DNA of 64,000 nt from an uncultured Lachnospiraceae bacterium (GTDB lineage Bacteria > Bacillota > Clostridia > Lachnospirales > Lachnospiraceae). The DNA lies in the NCBI GenBank assembly GCA_945621435.1, contig CALZBR010000004.1, positions 1 to 64,000 on the forward strand, given 5' to 3'. Position numbers and translations under genes: made by a program. The notes under the pieces were generated by a model. That model was not told where the DNA came from. It ran no database searches and saw nothing but the letters and a program-made list of their open reading frames with translations. Below are positions 36,212 to 44,954 of the stretch, one piece after another. The stretch's first letter is position 1. Every line of letters begins with the position of its first letter.

Positions 36212-37081
36212 ATGAAGGGTATTATTTTAGCCGGAGGTTCCGGAACCAGACTTTATCCGTTGACAAAAGCTGTGTCAAAACAGATTATGCCGGTATATGA
36301 CAAGCCGATGATTTATTATCCGCTTTCCACTCTGATGCTGGCCGGTATCAGGGAGGTTTTGATTATCTCTACTCCCAGGGATCTGCCCGTATTCGAGGAG
36401 CTTCTGGGGGACGGTCATCAGTTGGGAATGGAGTTCTCCTATGCGGTACAGGAGAGTCCCAGAGGCCTTGCTGATGCATTTATCATTGGTGAGAAATTCA
36501 TTGGAAATGACAGAGTGGCACTGGTATTGGGAGATAATATCTTCTACGGACAGAGCTTTTCCAGGGTGCTGAGAGAGGTAGCTTCCAGAGAAAAGGGAGC
36601 CACTATTTTCGGTTACTATGTACGTGATCCCAGAGAATACGGCGTGGTTGAGTTTGATGAGAACGGTAAGGCGCTTTCCATCGAGGAAAAGCCGGCCAAT
36701 CCCAAGTCCAATTACGCAGTACCCGGTCTGTATTTCTATGACAATGATGTGGTTGAGATTGCGAAGAATGTGAAGCCTTCCGCAAGAGGAGAGATCGAGA
36801 TCACTTCTGTGAATAACGAGTACCTTCAGAGAGGTACCCTGCAGGTAGAAACGCTGGGAAGAGGCTTTGCATGGCTGGATACCGGTAATCATGATGCTCT
36901 TTTGGATGCTGCTGATTTCGTTGCTGCCTTCCAGAAGAGACAGGGTCTCTATATTTCCTGTATTGAGGAGATTGCTTACAAGAGAGGCTTTATCGACAGA
37001 GAGCAGCTGTTAAAGCTTGCGGAACCCCTGATGAAGACGAATTACGGCAAATATATGGTAGAGGTGGCAAATGGACTCTAA
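36212..37081 (+). CDS. rfbA: glucose-1-phosphate thymidylyltransferase, RfbA
   Basis: 289 residues, the standard RmlA length. The nucleotide-binding motif is [13 protein letters not shown] at residues 6-18, followed by [26 protein letters not shown] and [11 protein letters not shown] are also typical. It makes dTDP-glucose from glucose-1-phosphate (supplied by the phosphoglucomutase at 47370) and dTTP. ATG 36212 has AAGGAGG seven bases upstream. The following GH25 gene starts 11 bases inside it, an unusual coupling of a sugar-nucleotide gene with a lysozyme. Confidence 0.95.
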   Translation: MKGIILAGGSGTRLYPLTKAVSKQIMPVYDKPMIYYPLSTLMLAGIREVLIISTPRDLPVFEELLGDGHQLGMEFSYAVQESPRGLADAFIIGEKFIGNDRVALVLGDNIFYGQSFSRVLREVASREKGATIFGYYVRDPREYGVVEFDENGKALSIEEKPANPKSNYAVPGLYFYDNDVVEIAKNVKPSARGEIEITSVNNEYLQRGTLQVETLGRGFAWLDTGNHDALLDAADFVAAFQKRQGLYISCIEEIAYKRGFIDREQLLKLAEPLMKTNYGKYMVEVANGL

Positions 37082-38321
37082 GCTGCGCAGGATGACGATA
37101 CTGTCTTCCATGGCGGTAATACTTTTGGCAGTTCTTTTGGTGTTTTACGTCAATGATAACCGGCGAAAGCCGGTATCAGACCCGCAGCAGGTGACTCCAT
37201 CTACGGAAGCTTTGCCGGAAGAGAGCCGGGGAGAGGGGCAGATAGGAAACAATCTTTCCGCTTTTTTGGAGGATGAATTTTTCTTTGACGAGGAAGTAGA
37301 TCCCTGGCAGGAAAATGCCAGACGGGCTGCGAGATTGTCCCTGGTGGTTACCTCTGTGGAGAAAGATTTGCGCATTCAGATCGTGGATATGACGGGGGAA
37401 CCCGTAACAGGCGAGAGCTTTTTTGTGAGACTGGATGGCATCGGCGAGTACAAGGATCTGGACAAGGACGGAGTGATCTACATCGGGGATCTGGCGGCGG
37501 GTGAGTATCGTGTGAATCTTCTTCCGGTGGAAGGATATTTTGTTCCTGAGAATGGGACAAGGGTTCGTGTCAAAGATAAGGTGGAATATGTTGCCATTGA
37601 AGATATCTCTCTTCTGATTAAGACAGAAGCCGACATTGACGCTGCTGTCGAAGACACTGCTGTTGCAGATGCAGTGTCAGATGCAGATAAAACAGAGATT
37701 AAGAAGCTTCAGCAGCTGACAGGGAAAACGAAGGCAGGAATCGATGTATCCAAATGGCAGGGAGAGATTGATTGGGACAAAGTTCGGAATGCCGGTGTGG
37801 AATTTGCCATAATAAGAGCAGGCTATCGTGGTTCAGTCACCGGCTGCATCGTGGAGGATCCCTGTTTTGAAAGCTATATGAAGGGAGCGACCGCCAGCGG
37901 TATACCGGTGGGTGTGTACTTCTTCACCCAGGCTGTCAACGAAATGGAGGCAGTGGAGGAAGCATCTGCCGTCATAGAATTGATAAAGGAATATAAAATC
38001 GAATATCCGATTTTTATTGATACCGAAGGTGCCGGTGGAAACGGAAGAGCGGACGGGCTGGATCCCGAGACCAGAACCCTGGTCTGTGACGCCTTCTGCC
38101 GTACCATAGAGAATGCGGGGTATGAAGCCGGCGTCTACGGCAGCAGGAACTGGTATAACAATATGCTGTATGCGGACAGACTGGAGAAGTATTTTATCTG
38201 GTTGGCGGAATATCGCAGCGCACCGCTTTATCAGGGCTATTATCAGATGTGGCAGTATTCCTCCAAGGGCTCCGTGGACGGAATTAACGGCAATGTTGAT
38301 CTGAATATCTATTACTATTGA
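37071..38321 (+). CDS. membrane-anchored GH25 lysozyme
   Basis: 416 residues. A short cytoplasmic start and one membrane helix (about residues 8-26) are followed by an acidic stretch, then a beta domain (about 85-180) related to residues 243-330 of the 31791 protein (shared pattern TS.EKDL.I followed by D.DG.IY..D...G.Y.V). The GH25 domain (about 222-416) has GIDVSKWQG, the catalytic D-x-E in FIDTEGAGG and NVDLN near the end. It is a muramidase tethered to the outer membrane face. No cell-wall binding repeats are present. It overlaps rfbA by 11 bases and is followed by rfbC after 15 bases. Confidence 0.87.
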   Translation: MDSKLRRMTILSSMAVILLAVLLVFYVNDNRRKPVSDPQQVTPSTEALPEESRGEGQIGNNLSAFLEDEFFFDEEVDPWQENARRAARLSLVVTSVEKDLRIQIVDMTGEPVTGESFFVRLDGIGEYKDLDKDGVIYIGDLAAGEYRVNLLPVEGYFVPENGTRVRVKDKVEYVAIEDISLLIKTEADIDAAVEDTAVADAVSDADKTEIKKLQQLTGKTKAGIDVSKWQGEIDWDKVRNAGVEFAIIRAGYRGSVTGCIVEDPCFESYMKGATASGIPVGVYFFTQAVNEMEAVEEASAVIELIKEYKIEYPIFIDTEGAGGNGRADGLDPETRTLVCDAFCRTIENAGYEAGVYGSRNWYNNMLYADRLEKYFIWLAEYRSAPLYQGYYQMWQYSSKGSVDGINGNVDLNIYYY

Positions 38322-38336
38322 AAGGGATTTTAAAAC

Positions 38337-38888
38337 ATGGGAAAAATATCGGTTGAAACATGTGAAATTGAGGGACTCAAAATTATTACGCCTACGGTTT
38401 TCGGAGATGCCAGAGGGTATTTTTATGAGTCTTATCATTATGAGGATTACAAGGCAGCAGGTATCGATGAGGTATTTGTGCAGGACAATCAGTCTGCCTC
38501 CAAAAAAGGCGTTCTCAGGGGTCTGCATTTCCAGATAGAGCATCCTCAGGCGAAGCTGGTGAGAGTCATCAGGGGTGAGGTTTTTGACGTGGCAGTAGAC
38601 TTGAGAGAGGGCTCTCCCACCTATGGTCAGTGGCATGGCGTGCTGTTGACAGAGGAGAACAAAAAACAGTTTTTCGTGCCCAAGAATTTTGCACACGGCT
38701 TTCTGGTGCTGTCCGATTACGCAGAATTCTGTTATAAGTGTACCGATTTTTATCATCCCGGGGATGAGGGCGGAATTATCTACAACGACCCTGCCATAGG
38801 GATAGAGTGGCCGATTCCGGAAGGAATGGAGCTGACCTTCTCTGAGAGAGATACCAAGTGGGGCGGGATTGACAGCCTGAGAAAATAG
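38337..38888 (+). CDS. rfbC: dTDP-4-dehydrorhamnose 3,5-epimerase, RfbC
   Basis: 183-residue cupin of the RmlC family. DARGYFYESY, the catalytic histidine in VLRGLHFQ, KLVRVIRGEVFDVAVDLR and NFAHGFLVLSD are diagnostic. It epimerises C3 and C5 of dTDP-4-keto-6-deoxyglucose on the way to dTDP-L-rhamnose. The last enzyme, RfbD, is not in this window, so rhamnose synthesis needs a gene elsewhere, or the product goes to another sugar. AAAGGGA precedes the ATG. Confidence 0.94.
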   Translation: MGKISVETCEIEGLKIITPTVFGDARGYFYESYHYEDYKAAGIDEVFVQDNQSASKKGVLRGLHFQIEHPQAKLVRVIRGEVFDVAVDLREGSPTYGQWHGVLLTEENKKQFFVPKNFAHGFLVLSDYAEFCYKCTDFYHPGDEGGIIYNDPAIGIEWPIPEGMELTFSERDTKWGGIDSLRK

Positions 38889-38904
38889 CAAGGGGAAACG
38901 TGAC

Positions 38905-39891
38905 ATGAAGATAAGCAAGAAAGCGGGAATTCTAATATTTTCTCTGCTTGGTCTGGCATTGGCAATGATCATCCTGCTTCACCAAAATAATGATCCCGGT
39001 GTGAATCCTCAGCAGGAATTGCTGAAGAAATTAATATCCTGTTCGGTGATAGTGGCTTCCTGTATCGTTTTTGCCAAGGGCTATGATAAGTTTACCACCC
39101 TTCCCGTGGAGCTCTTTCAGAGCCGCCATCTGATCTGGAAGCTGGCTAAAAATGACTTCAAAAAGCGATATGCCGGCTCCTATATGGGGGCGGTGTGGGC
39201 AATGATTCAGCCGGTGGTCACCATAACCATGTATTATATCGTCTTTGACAAAATCATGGGGAACAGCATCAATCGCGGAACGGGAGAGATTCCTTATGTA
39301 CTCTTCCTGACCACAGGACTGGTGCCTTGGTTTTATTTTACCGAGGCATTGACCAATGGCACCAACGCCTTGCTGGAGTATAATTATCTGGTGAAGAAGG
39401 TGGTATTCAAAATCAGTGTGCTGCCGATTATCAAGATCATAGCGGCGACCTTTATCCATGCTTTCTTTGCCTGTGTCATGCTGGTGGTTGCGGCTATTTA
39501 CGGATATTATCCAACGGTGTATACTCTGCAGATTTTCTATTATAGTGCCTGTCTGTTTATTTTGGTGCTGGCACTCAGCTACACAACCTGCGCGATTGTG
39601 GTCTTTTTCCGGGATCTGGCACAGATTATCAACATTGCCCTGCAGATTGGCATGTGGGCAACCCCGATTTTGTGGAACATAGACACGCTAAGTCCCAGGT
39701 GGGTGGTGATATTGAAGCTGAATCCACTGGTTTACATCGTGAACGGATATCGCAGTGCTGTCTACGAAAAAGAGTGGTTTTTCCAAGACTTTTTCTCTAC
39801 GATGTATTTCTGGATCATAACGGTGGTGCTCTTTGGAATCGGTGCTGCTATATTCAAACGGCTGAAGGTACATTTCGCGGATGTGATGTAG
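38905..39891 (+). CDS. wzm: ABC transporter permease for polysaccharide export, Wzm-like
   Basis: 328 residues, ABC-2 type permease with six membrane helices in its core, plus an extra N-terminal pair (residues 8-24 and about 40-57) that normal Wzm proteins of about 260 residues lack. HLIWKLAKNDFKKRYAGSYMG is the cytoplasmic entry motif of the TagG/Wzm family; GLVPWFYF and LKLNPLVYIVNGYR are also typical. With the ATPase encoded at 41423 it should export a complete lipid-linked polymer. A membrane protein gene separates the two transporter genes. Confidence 0.87.
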   Translation: MKISKKAGILIFSLLGLALAMIILLHQNNDPGVNPQQELLKKLISCSVIVASCIVFAKGYDKFTTLPVELFQSRHLIWKLAKNDFKKRYAGSYMGAVWAMIQPVVTITMYYIVFDKIMGNSINRGTGEIPYVLFLTTGLVPWFYFTEALTNGTNALLEYNYLVKKVVFKISVLPIIKIIAATFIHAFFACVMLVVAAIYGYYPTVYTLQIFYYSACLFILVLALSYTTCAIVVFFRDLAQIINIALQIGMWATPILWNIDTLSPRWVVILKLNPLVYIVNGYRSAVYEKEWFFQDFFSTMYFWIITVVLFGIGAAIFKRLKVHFADVM

Positions 39892-39909
39892 ACAAAGGAG
39901 AGACCGGAA

Positions 39910-41415
39910 ATGAATAAGGATAAAATAAAAAAAATACTCACATGGCGTCCCGGTGACAAATTGGTAGCAGTTGTGTTTCTTGTGGCATTTGTTATTTTGC
40001 TGATACCGCTATACCGTCTCACTCCTTTTGTGGCTCCTTGGGCAGATGATTATAGCTATGGAAATTTTGTAAAGAGCTTTCTGACTGAGGAACGCAGTCT
40101 GAGCAGTGCAATTGACGGAATGAAGTATGGGGTAAAAACAATGTGGTATTGCTGGCAGGGAACCTTTTCCTCTATTGCTTTTATGTGTATGCAGCCGGCA
40201 GTTTGGGGAGAACAATACTATATGTGGGGATCAGTTTTTTTGATTACCATTTTGTTGGTGGCGTTGGTAATGCTTTCGAAGGTATTGCTTCATGATGTCC
40301 TGGGTGCGGACTGGTCCTCAACTATCACAATTTGTGCGATATACGGTTCTATGGTTTTTGTTTTTATTTACTTGGCCCATGCGGCTTTCTATTGGTTTAA
40401 TGCTGGGGTTCATTATATTGGGATGCATTCCTTTATGATGCTTTTGGCAGCGGCCTGGATAAAACTTTTGCATGGTACAGGTAAAACAAAAAGCATGTTT
40501 CTTATGTTTTGGACCTTGTTGGGAGCAATTTTGGTGGGTGGAGCTAATTTTGTAACGACCTTGCAGGGAATGGTTTTAGGGGTATCCTTGGTAGCGCTTG
40601 GTATCCTTTTGAAAAAAAAGACGACCTTTTGGCTGTTGCCCTCAATCCTGGTATATGGAATTGCTTTGTCAAAAAATTTGGGCGCTCCCGGGAATAATGT
40701 CCGCAAAGGAGTTTTTGAAGCCTCCGGTATAGGGATGAGTGCAGGAAAAGCAATTTTATGCTCTTTTAAAGAGGCGGTGATTCATATTCCGGAGTTTACA
40801 AGACTGATTTCGATTCCGATTCTGATTCTACTGGTTCCCATTATCTGGAGAATGGTAAGTAAGCTTCGGTTTTCGTTTCGTTTTCCCGGACTACTTCTTG
40901 CCTGGTCCTTTTGCTTCTATGCTACGGGATTCACGCCAAGTCTATATTCCATGGGCGGTCCGGGAATATCAAGAACCCTGAATGTGGTAAAAATAACATA
41001 TCAGACTTTATTGGTGATAAATGAGGTATATTGGCTCGGATGGCTTCATAACAAACTGAAAGACAAACCAAGTTTCCTTGACGGTGGTGCAGTGTGGTGG
41101 CTTTATCCGTTGATGGGAGCGGTTATGCTAATCATCTTCTGTAATGAACCCAATCAGGCAGGACATTATTCTTCCTGGGGCGCTTATTATTACAGACACA
41201 ATAATTTAGCAAATGTTTTCCATCAGGAATATTTGGAGAGAATAGATACCATAAAGAATGGCGGTCCGGACGTGGTTGTTAAACCATATTCCAACAGACC
41301 ATGGTTTTTACATACAAGTGATCTCGGAGAAACCCCGGATGCTGAGCCTAATAGAATGATGGCAGAGTGGTATGGAAAGAATTCTATTTCCTGCTACAAT
41401 CAAGACGGAGAATAA
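39910..41415 (+). CDS. DUF6056-like polytopic membrane protein between wzm and wzt
   Basis: 501 residues with about 11 membrane helices. After the first helix comes TPFVAPWADDYSYGNFVKSF, a paired-acid loop like that of DUF6056 proteins and other GT-C-type enzymes; HAAFYWFNAGVHYIG lies near residue 160. The C-terminal 70 residues are soluble. Its bases are somewhat more AT-rich than wzm and wzt on either side, so it may have been inserted between them. AAAGGAG precedes the ATG. Possible roles are sugar addition to the exported polymer or a part in export; sequence does not settle it. Confidence 0.6.
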   Translation: MNKDKIKKILTWRPGDKLVAVVFLVAFVILLIPLYRLTPFVAPWADDYSYGNFVKSFLTEERSLSSAIDGMKYGVKTMWYCWQGTFSSIAFMCMQPAVWGEQYYMWGSVFLITILLVALVMLSKVLLHDVLGADWSSTITICAIYGSMVFVFIYLAHAAFYWFNAGVHYIGMHSFMMLLAAAWIKLLHGTGKTKSMFLMFWTLLGAILVGGANFVTTLQGMVLGVSLVALGILLKKKTTFWLLPSILVYGIALSKNLGAPGNNVRKGVFEASGIGMSAGKAILCSFKEAVIHIPEFTRLISIPILILLVPIIWRMVSKLRFSFRFPGLLLAWSFCFYATGFTPSLYSMGGPGISRTLNVVKITYQTLLVINEVYWLGWLHNKLKDKPSFLDGGAVWWLYPLMGAVMLIIFCNEPNQAGHYSSWGAYYYRHNNLANVFHQEYLERIDTIKNGGPDVVVKPYSNRPWFLHTSDLGETPDAEPNRMMAEWYGKNSISCYNQDGE

Positions 41416-41422
41416 AGACTAA

Positions 41423-42796
41423 ATGGAAGACAGAGAAATCCAGATAAAAATTCAAGAGGTTGATGTTTCGGCCATCGATGTGCGGGATGTGGTGAAGGTA
41501 TACAAGCTCTATGACAAGCCCTCAGACCGTATCAAGGAGGCCTTTGGACTGGGCAGGAAGCAGCGTGCAAAGCTTCACTATGCCCTGAGTGGCGTCAGCA
41601 TGAATATCTACAGGGGTGAGACTGTGGGTATCATCGGAACCAACGGTTCCGGTAAATCCACTATCCTGAAAATTATCACGGGTGTGCTTACCCCCACGTC
41701 CGGTGAAGTGAAGGTTAACGGCAGAATTTCAGCGCTGCTGGAGCTGGGTGCGGGCTTCAATATGGAATATAACGGCATCGAGAATGTATACCTGAACGGA
41801 ACCATGATGGGCTTCTCGGAGAAGGAAATAGACGAGAGACTGCCGGATATTCTGGAATTTGCTGATATCGGTGACTATGTGTATCAGCCGGTGAAGACCT
41901 ATTCCAGTGGTATGTTTGTCCGCCTTGCCTTTGCGGTGGCAATCAATATCGACCCGGAAATCCTGATCGTGGACGAGGCACTTTCCGTTGGAGATGTGTT
42001 TTTCCAGGCGAAGTGTTACCACAAATTCGAAGAGTTCAAGAAGCTTGGTAAGACCATTGTGTTTGTCAGCCATGACCTGGGCAGCATCAGCAAGTATTGT
42101 GACAGGGTATTTCTGTTAAACCACGGAAAACTGCTTGGAGAAGGCGGTCCCAAGGAAATGATTGATACCTACAAGAGGGTATTGGTGGGACAGTATGACG
42201 ATACATCGAAACAGGAGAACAATCTGTTGATGGATCCGGAGCTGCAGGATGCCGCCGCAAAGGCAGCAGACGGCAGGGAGGGGACGGCTGGCAGGGGTGC
42301 TGCAACTGACACAAATGTCAGAAAGCCGGACGGAAATGTGAATCCGGATGCTCTGGAGTATGGCACCGGTCAGGCGCGGATTACAGAGTATTATCTCACG
42401 GACCGAAACGGTATCAGGGCCACCAGCGTGATAAAAGGCGAGGAATTCACCGTCCATATGAGAGTCCGTTTTACGGATGACGTTCCGGCGCCTATTTTTG
42501 CAATCTCTTTCAAAAATGTTCAGGGAACGGAGATTACCGGTACCAATACCATGATAGAAAAGGCCTTTCTGGAGGGCGCGGAAAAAGGACGGGAGCTGGA
42601 GATCACCTTTACCCAGAAGATGAGTCTGCAGGGAGGCGAGTACCTGCTTTCCATGGGTGTCACCGGCTACAACGGGGATAAATTCGAGGTGTATCACAGA
42701 CTCTATGATGCCTTGAATATAACCGTGATTTCGGATAAAAATACAGTGGGATTCTACGATATGGATTCGGAGATAACTGTTACGGATGTGAGATAA
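41423..42796 (+). CDS. wzt: ABC transporter ATPase for polysaccharide export, Wzt-like with C-terminal domain
   Basis: 457 residues. The ATPase domain (about 15-265) has Walker A GTNGSGKST, signature TYSSGMFVRLAFA, Walker B ILIVDEALSVGD and the H-loop FVSHD. After a charged linker (about 270-310) comes a beta-rich domain (about 315-457) as in the Wzt C-terminal family, which in E. coli O9a binds the capped end of the O-antigen. Its presence implies that the exporter checks a terminal feature of the polymer. The next gene encodes a candidate capping enzyme. ATG 41423 lies eight bases after the preceding stop. Confidence 0.9.
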   Translation: MEDREIQIKIQEVDVSAIDVRDVVKVYKLYDKPSDRIKEAFGLGRKQRAKLHYALSGVSMNIYRGETVGIIGTNGSGKSTILKIITGVLTPTSGEVKVNGRISALLELGAGFNMEYNGIENVYLNGTMMGFSEKEIDERLPDILEFADIGDYVYQPVKTYSSGMFVRLAFAVAINIDPEILIVDEALSVGDVFFQAKCYHKFEEFKKLGKTIVFVSHDLGSISKYCDRVFLLNHGKLLGEGGPKEMIDTYKRVLVGQYDDTSKQENNLLMDPELQDAAAKAADGREGTAGRGAATDTNVRKPDGNVNPDALEYGTGQARITEYYLTDRNGIRATSVIKGEEFTVHMRVRFTDDVPAPIFAISFKNVQGTEITGTNTMIEKAFLEGAEKGRELEITFTQKMSLQGGEYLLSMGVTGYNGDKFEVYHRLYDALNITVISDKNTVGFYDMDSEITVTDVR

Positions 42797-42851
42797 AACA
42801 GTGTGGTTACGATCAAACATTTGGAAATAAATGCGTATGTGAGGAGAGGCA

Positions 42852-44954
42852 GTGGAAGAAATCGGGAAAATAAAGCTGGATTACAGTAAATATCCGGGAC
42901 AGGACTTTTACTGTGACGGAAGCGTTGAGGATGAACTTCTTGAGATCGTAAAGCAGTATCCCAAGGAGGAATATGCAAGGATTATCAAAGAGAGAAACAG
43001 TTGGCCGGTTTTGTATCACCTGTCTTCTCAAAGAGAAAACATCGTGGACTGGCTACCTATGGACAGGTCGCACAAGGTGCTGGAGGTGGGCAGCGGCTGT
43101 GGCGCCATCACCGGAGCCCTTGCCCGCAAGGCGGGAAGCGTTACCTGCGTGGAGCTGTCCAGGAAGCGCAGTCTCATCAATGCATACAGACACAGGGAAT
43201 GTGACAATGTTACCATACATGTGGGCAATTTTAAGGATATCGAGCCGGAGCTGCCGCGGGATTTTGATTATATCTGTCTGATTGGTGTCTTTGAATACGG
43301 TCAGAGCTATATCGGCGGTGATACCCCTTATGAGGATTTCCTGAAGATTCTGATGCCTCATCTTGGAGAAAAGGGCAGAATTGTGATTGCCATAGAGAAT
43401 AAGCTGGGGCTCAAATATTTTGCAGGCTGCATGGAAGACCATCTTGGTACCTACTTCAGCGGCATAGAGAATTATGCGGAAGGCGGCGGAGTACGCACCT
43501 TCAGCAGGAGCGGACTGGAGAAGATTTTTCGCAATTGCGGCGTGGAGCAGGCTCATTTTTATTATCCCTATCCGGACTATAAATTCATGCACACGCTGTT
43601 CAGCGATGAGAGGCTGCCGGGGAAAGGGGAGCTGTCGGATAATTATCGGAATTTTGATCGGGACAGGATGCTCCTTTTTGACGAGAAAAAGGCCTTTGAC
43701 GGCATGATTGAAGACGGTTTGTTTCCAGTATTCTCCAATTCCTATCTCGCGGTGCTGGGAGCGGCTCCTGAGGTACAATATGTGAAGTATTCCACCGAGA
43801 GAGCGCCGGAATATGCCATCAGGACAGAGATTCGCATGTCCCCTGAGGGCGAAAAGCAGGTGAGAAAATATCCGGCCTGTAAGGCGGCAGAGTCTCATGT
43901 CAGGAGGATGGCAAAGGCGTATGAAGCTCTTTCGGAGAAATACCGGGGCGGAGCGGAGGGAAGCCAAAGCGGTGCGGAAGCCGGTCGCTGTCCGGAAATC
44001 AATCACTGCCTGGAAATCAATCGCTGCGAGTTGGCGGAAAAGGGAAATGAACTTTATGCAGCTTTTGAATTTGTAAAGGGCACGCCCCTTTCAGAGCTGA
44101 TGGACGGTTGCCTGGAGCGGAATGACACCGGAAAATTCTATGAATATTTCCGGGAGTATCTGCAACGCATCGGTCACAATCCCGACTATCCCGTATCGGA
44201 CTATGATCTGATTTTTTCCAATATTCTGGTGAACGGTGACAGGTGGACTCTCATCGATTACGAGTGGACCTGCGACAGGGCAATTCCTGTGAAGGAGCTG
44301 GCGTACAGAGCGGTATACTGCTATTTGCTGGAAAGCTCCGCCAGAGAGAAGCTGGAGACAGAGCGTGTCCTGGAGGAGCTGGAGCTGACACCGGAGGAAG
44401 CGGAAGGACTGAAGGATAAAGAGCGGGAATTCCAGACCGGTGTCACCGGAGAATTACTCTCACTGGCGCAAATGAGAGAGCTTCTGGGACATCCCATGAT
44501 AGAGCCTTCCGAGTGGCTCGACCGCTATTATCGGGCGGCTGCGGTAAACCGTGTCCAGATCTTTACGGATAAAGGGGAAGGATATAGTGAAGAAACTTCA
44601 TTGATGCTTCCGGAGGCGTTCCGGAATGATCATTTAATCGAACTCGACCTTGGGGTGGAAGGGGATGTGAAAATGCTTCGCATCGACCCGGCTTTCAGTG
44701 CATGTATGATTCGTGTGGTGGAGCTGAGCTTCAACGGACAATCCTTGCCCCTTCGGAGTAAAGAAATTTCCGTGAACGGAAGAATTGTCAAGCCGGACGT
44801 GGTGGTGTTCCCTACAGAGGACCCCAATATCAACATATCGTTGGAAAAGCTGCAGCGCAAAAAAGAAGACAGGCTGCATGCAGTTATTGAAATCGCCTGT
44901 CTTCCGGTTGCAACGGCTAAGGTGGTTGCTGCTGCAATTAAGTATTTGATATAA
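42852..44954 (+). CDS. methyltransferase-kinase fusion, WbdD-like chain terminator candidate
   Basis: 700 residues. The N-terminal class I methyltransferase (about 50-260) has SAM motif I VLEVGSGCGAIT at residues 76-87 and a typical VIAIENKLG motif. A kinase-like region (about 320-530) follows with DLIFSNILVN (catalytic D452, metal-binding N457) and LIDYEW (D469), as in APH/choline kinase-like folds. The last 140 residues are beta-rich (IELDLGVEGDV, LRIDPAF), unlike the coiled coil of E. coli WbdD. WbdD methylates and phosphorylates the growing O9a chain to stop it, and Wzt then recognises the cap. Here the gene follows wzm-wzt directly. The domain order and context support the analogy; activity is inferred. 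Start is GTG with GAGGAGAGG upstream. Confidence 0.7.
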   Translation: MEEIGKIKLDYSKYPGQDFYCDGSVEDELLEIVKQYPKEEYARIIKERNSWPVLYHLSSQRENIVDWLPMDRSHKVLEVGSGCGAITGALARKAGSVTCVELSRKRSLINAYRHRECDNVTIHVGNFKDIEPELPRDFDYICLIGVFEYGQSYIGGDTPYEDFLKILMPHLGEKGRIVIAIENKLGLKYFAGCMEDHLGTYFSGIENYAEGGGVRTFSRSGLEKIFRNCGVEQAHFYYPYPDYKFMHTLFSDERLPGKGELSDNYRNFDRDRMLLFDEKKAFDGMIEDGLFPVFSNSYLAVLGAAPEVQYVKYSTERAPEYAIRTEIRMSPEGEKQVRKYPACKAAESHVRRMAKAYEALSEKYRGGAEGSQSGAEAGRCPEINHCLEINRCELAEKGNELYAAFEFVKGTPLSELMDGCLERNDTGKFYEYFREYLQRIGHNPDYPVSDYDLIFSNILVNGDRWTLIDYEWTCDRAIPVKELAYRAVYCYLLESSAREKLETERVLEELELTPEEAEGLKDKEREFQTGVTGELLSLAQMRELLGHPMIEPSEWLDRYYRAAAVNRVQIFTDKGEGYSEETSLMLPEAFRNDHLIELDLGVEGDVKMLRIDPAFSACMIRVVELSFNGQSLPLRSKEISVNGRIVKPDVVVFPTEDPNINISLEKLQRKKEDRLHAVIEIACLPVATAKVVAAAIKYLI

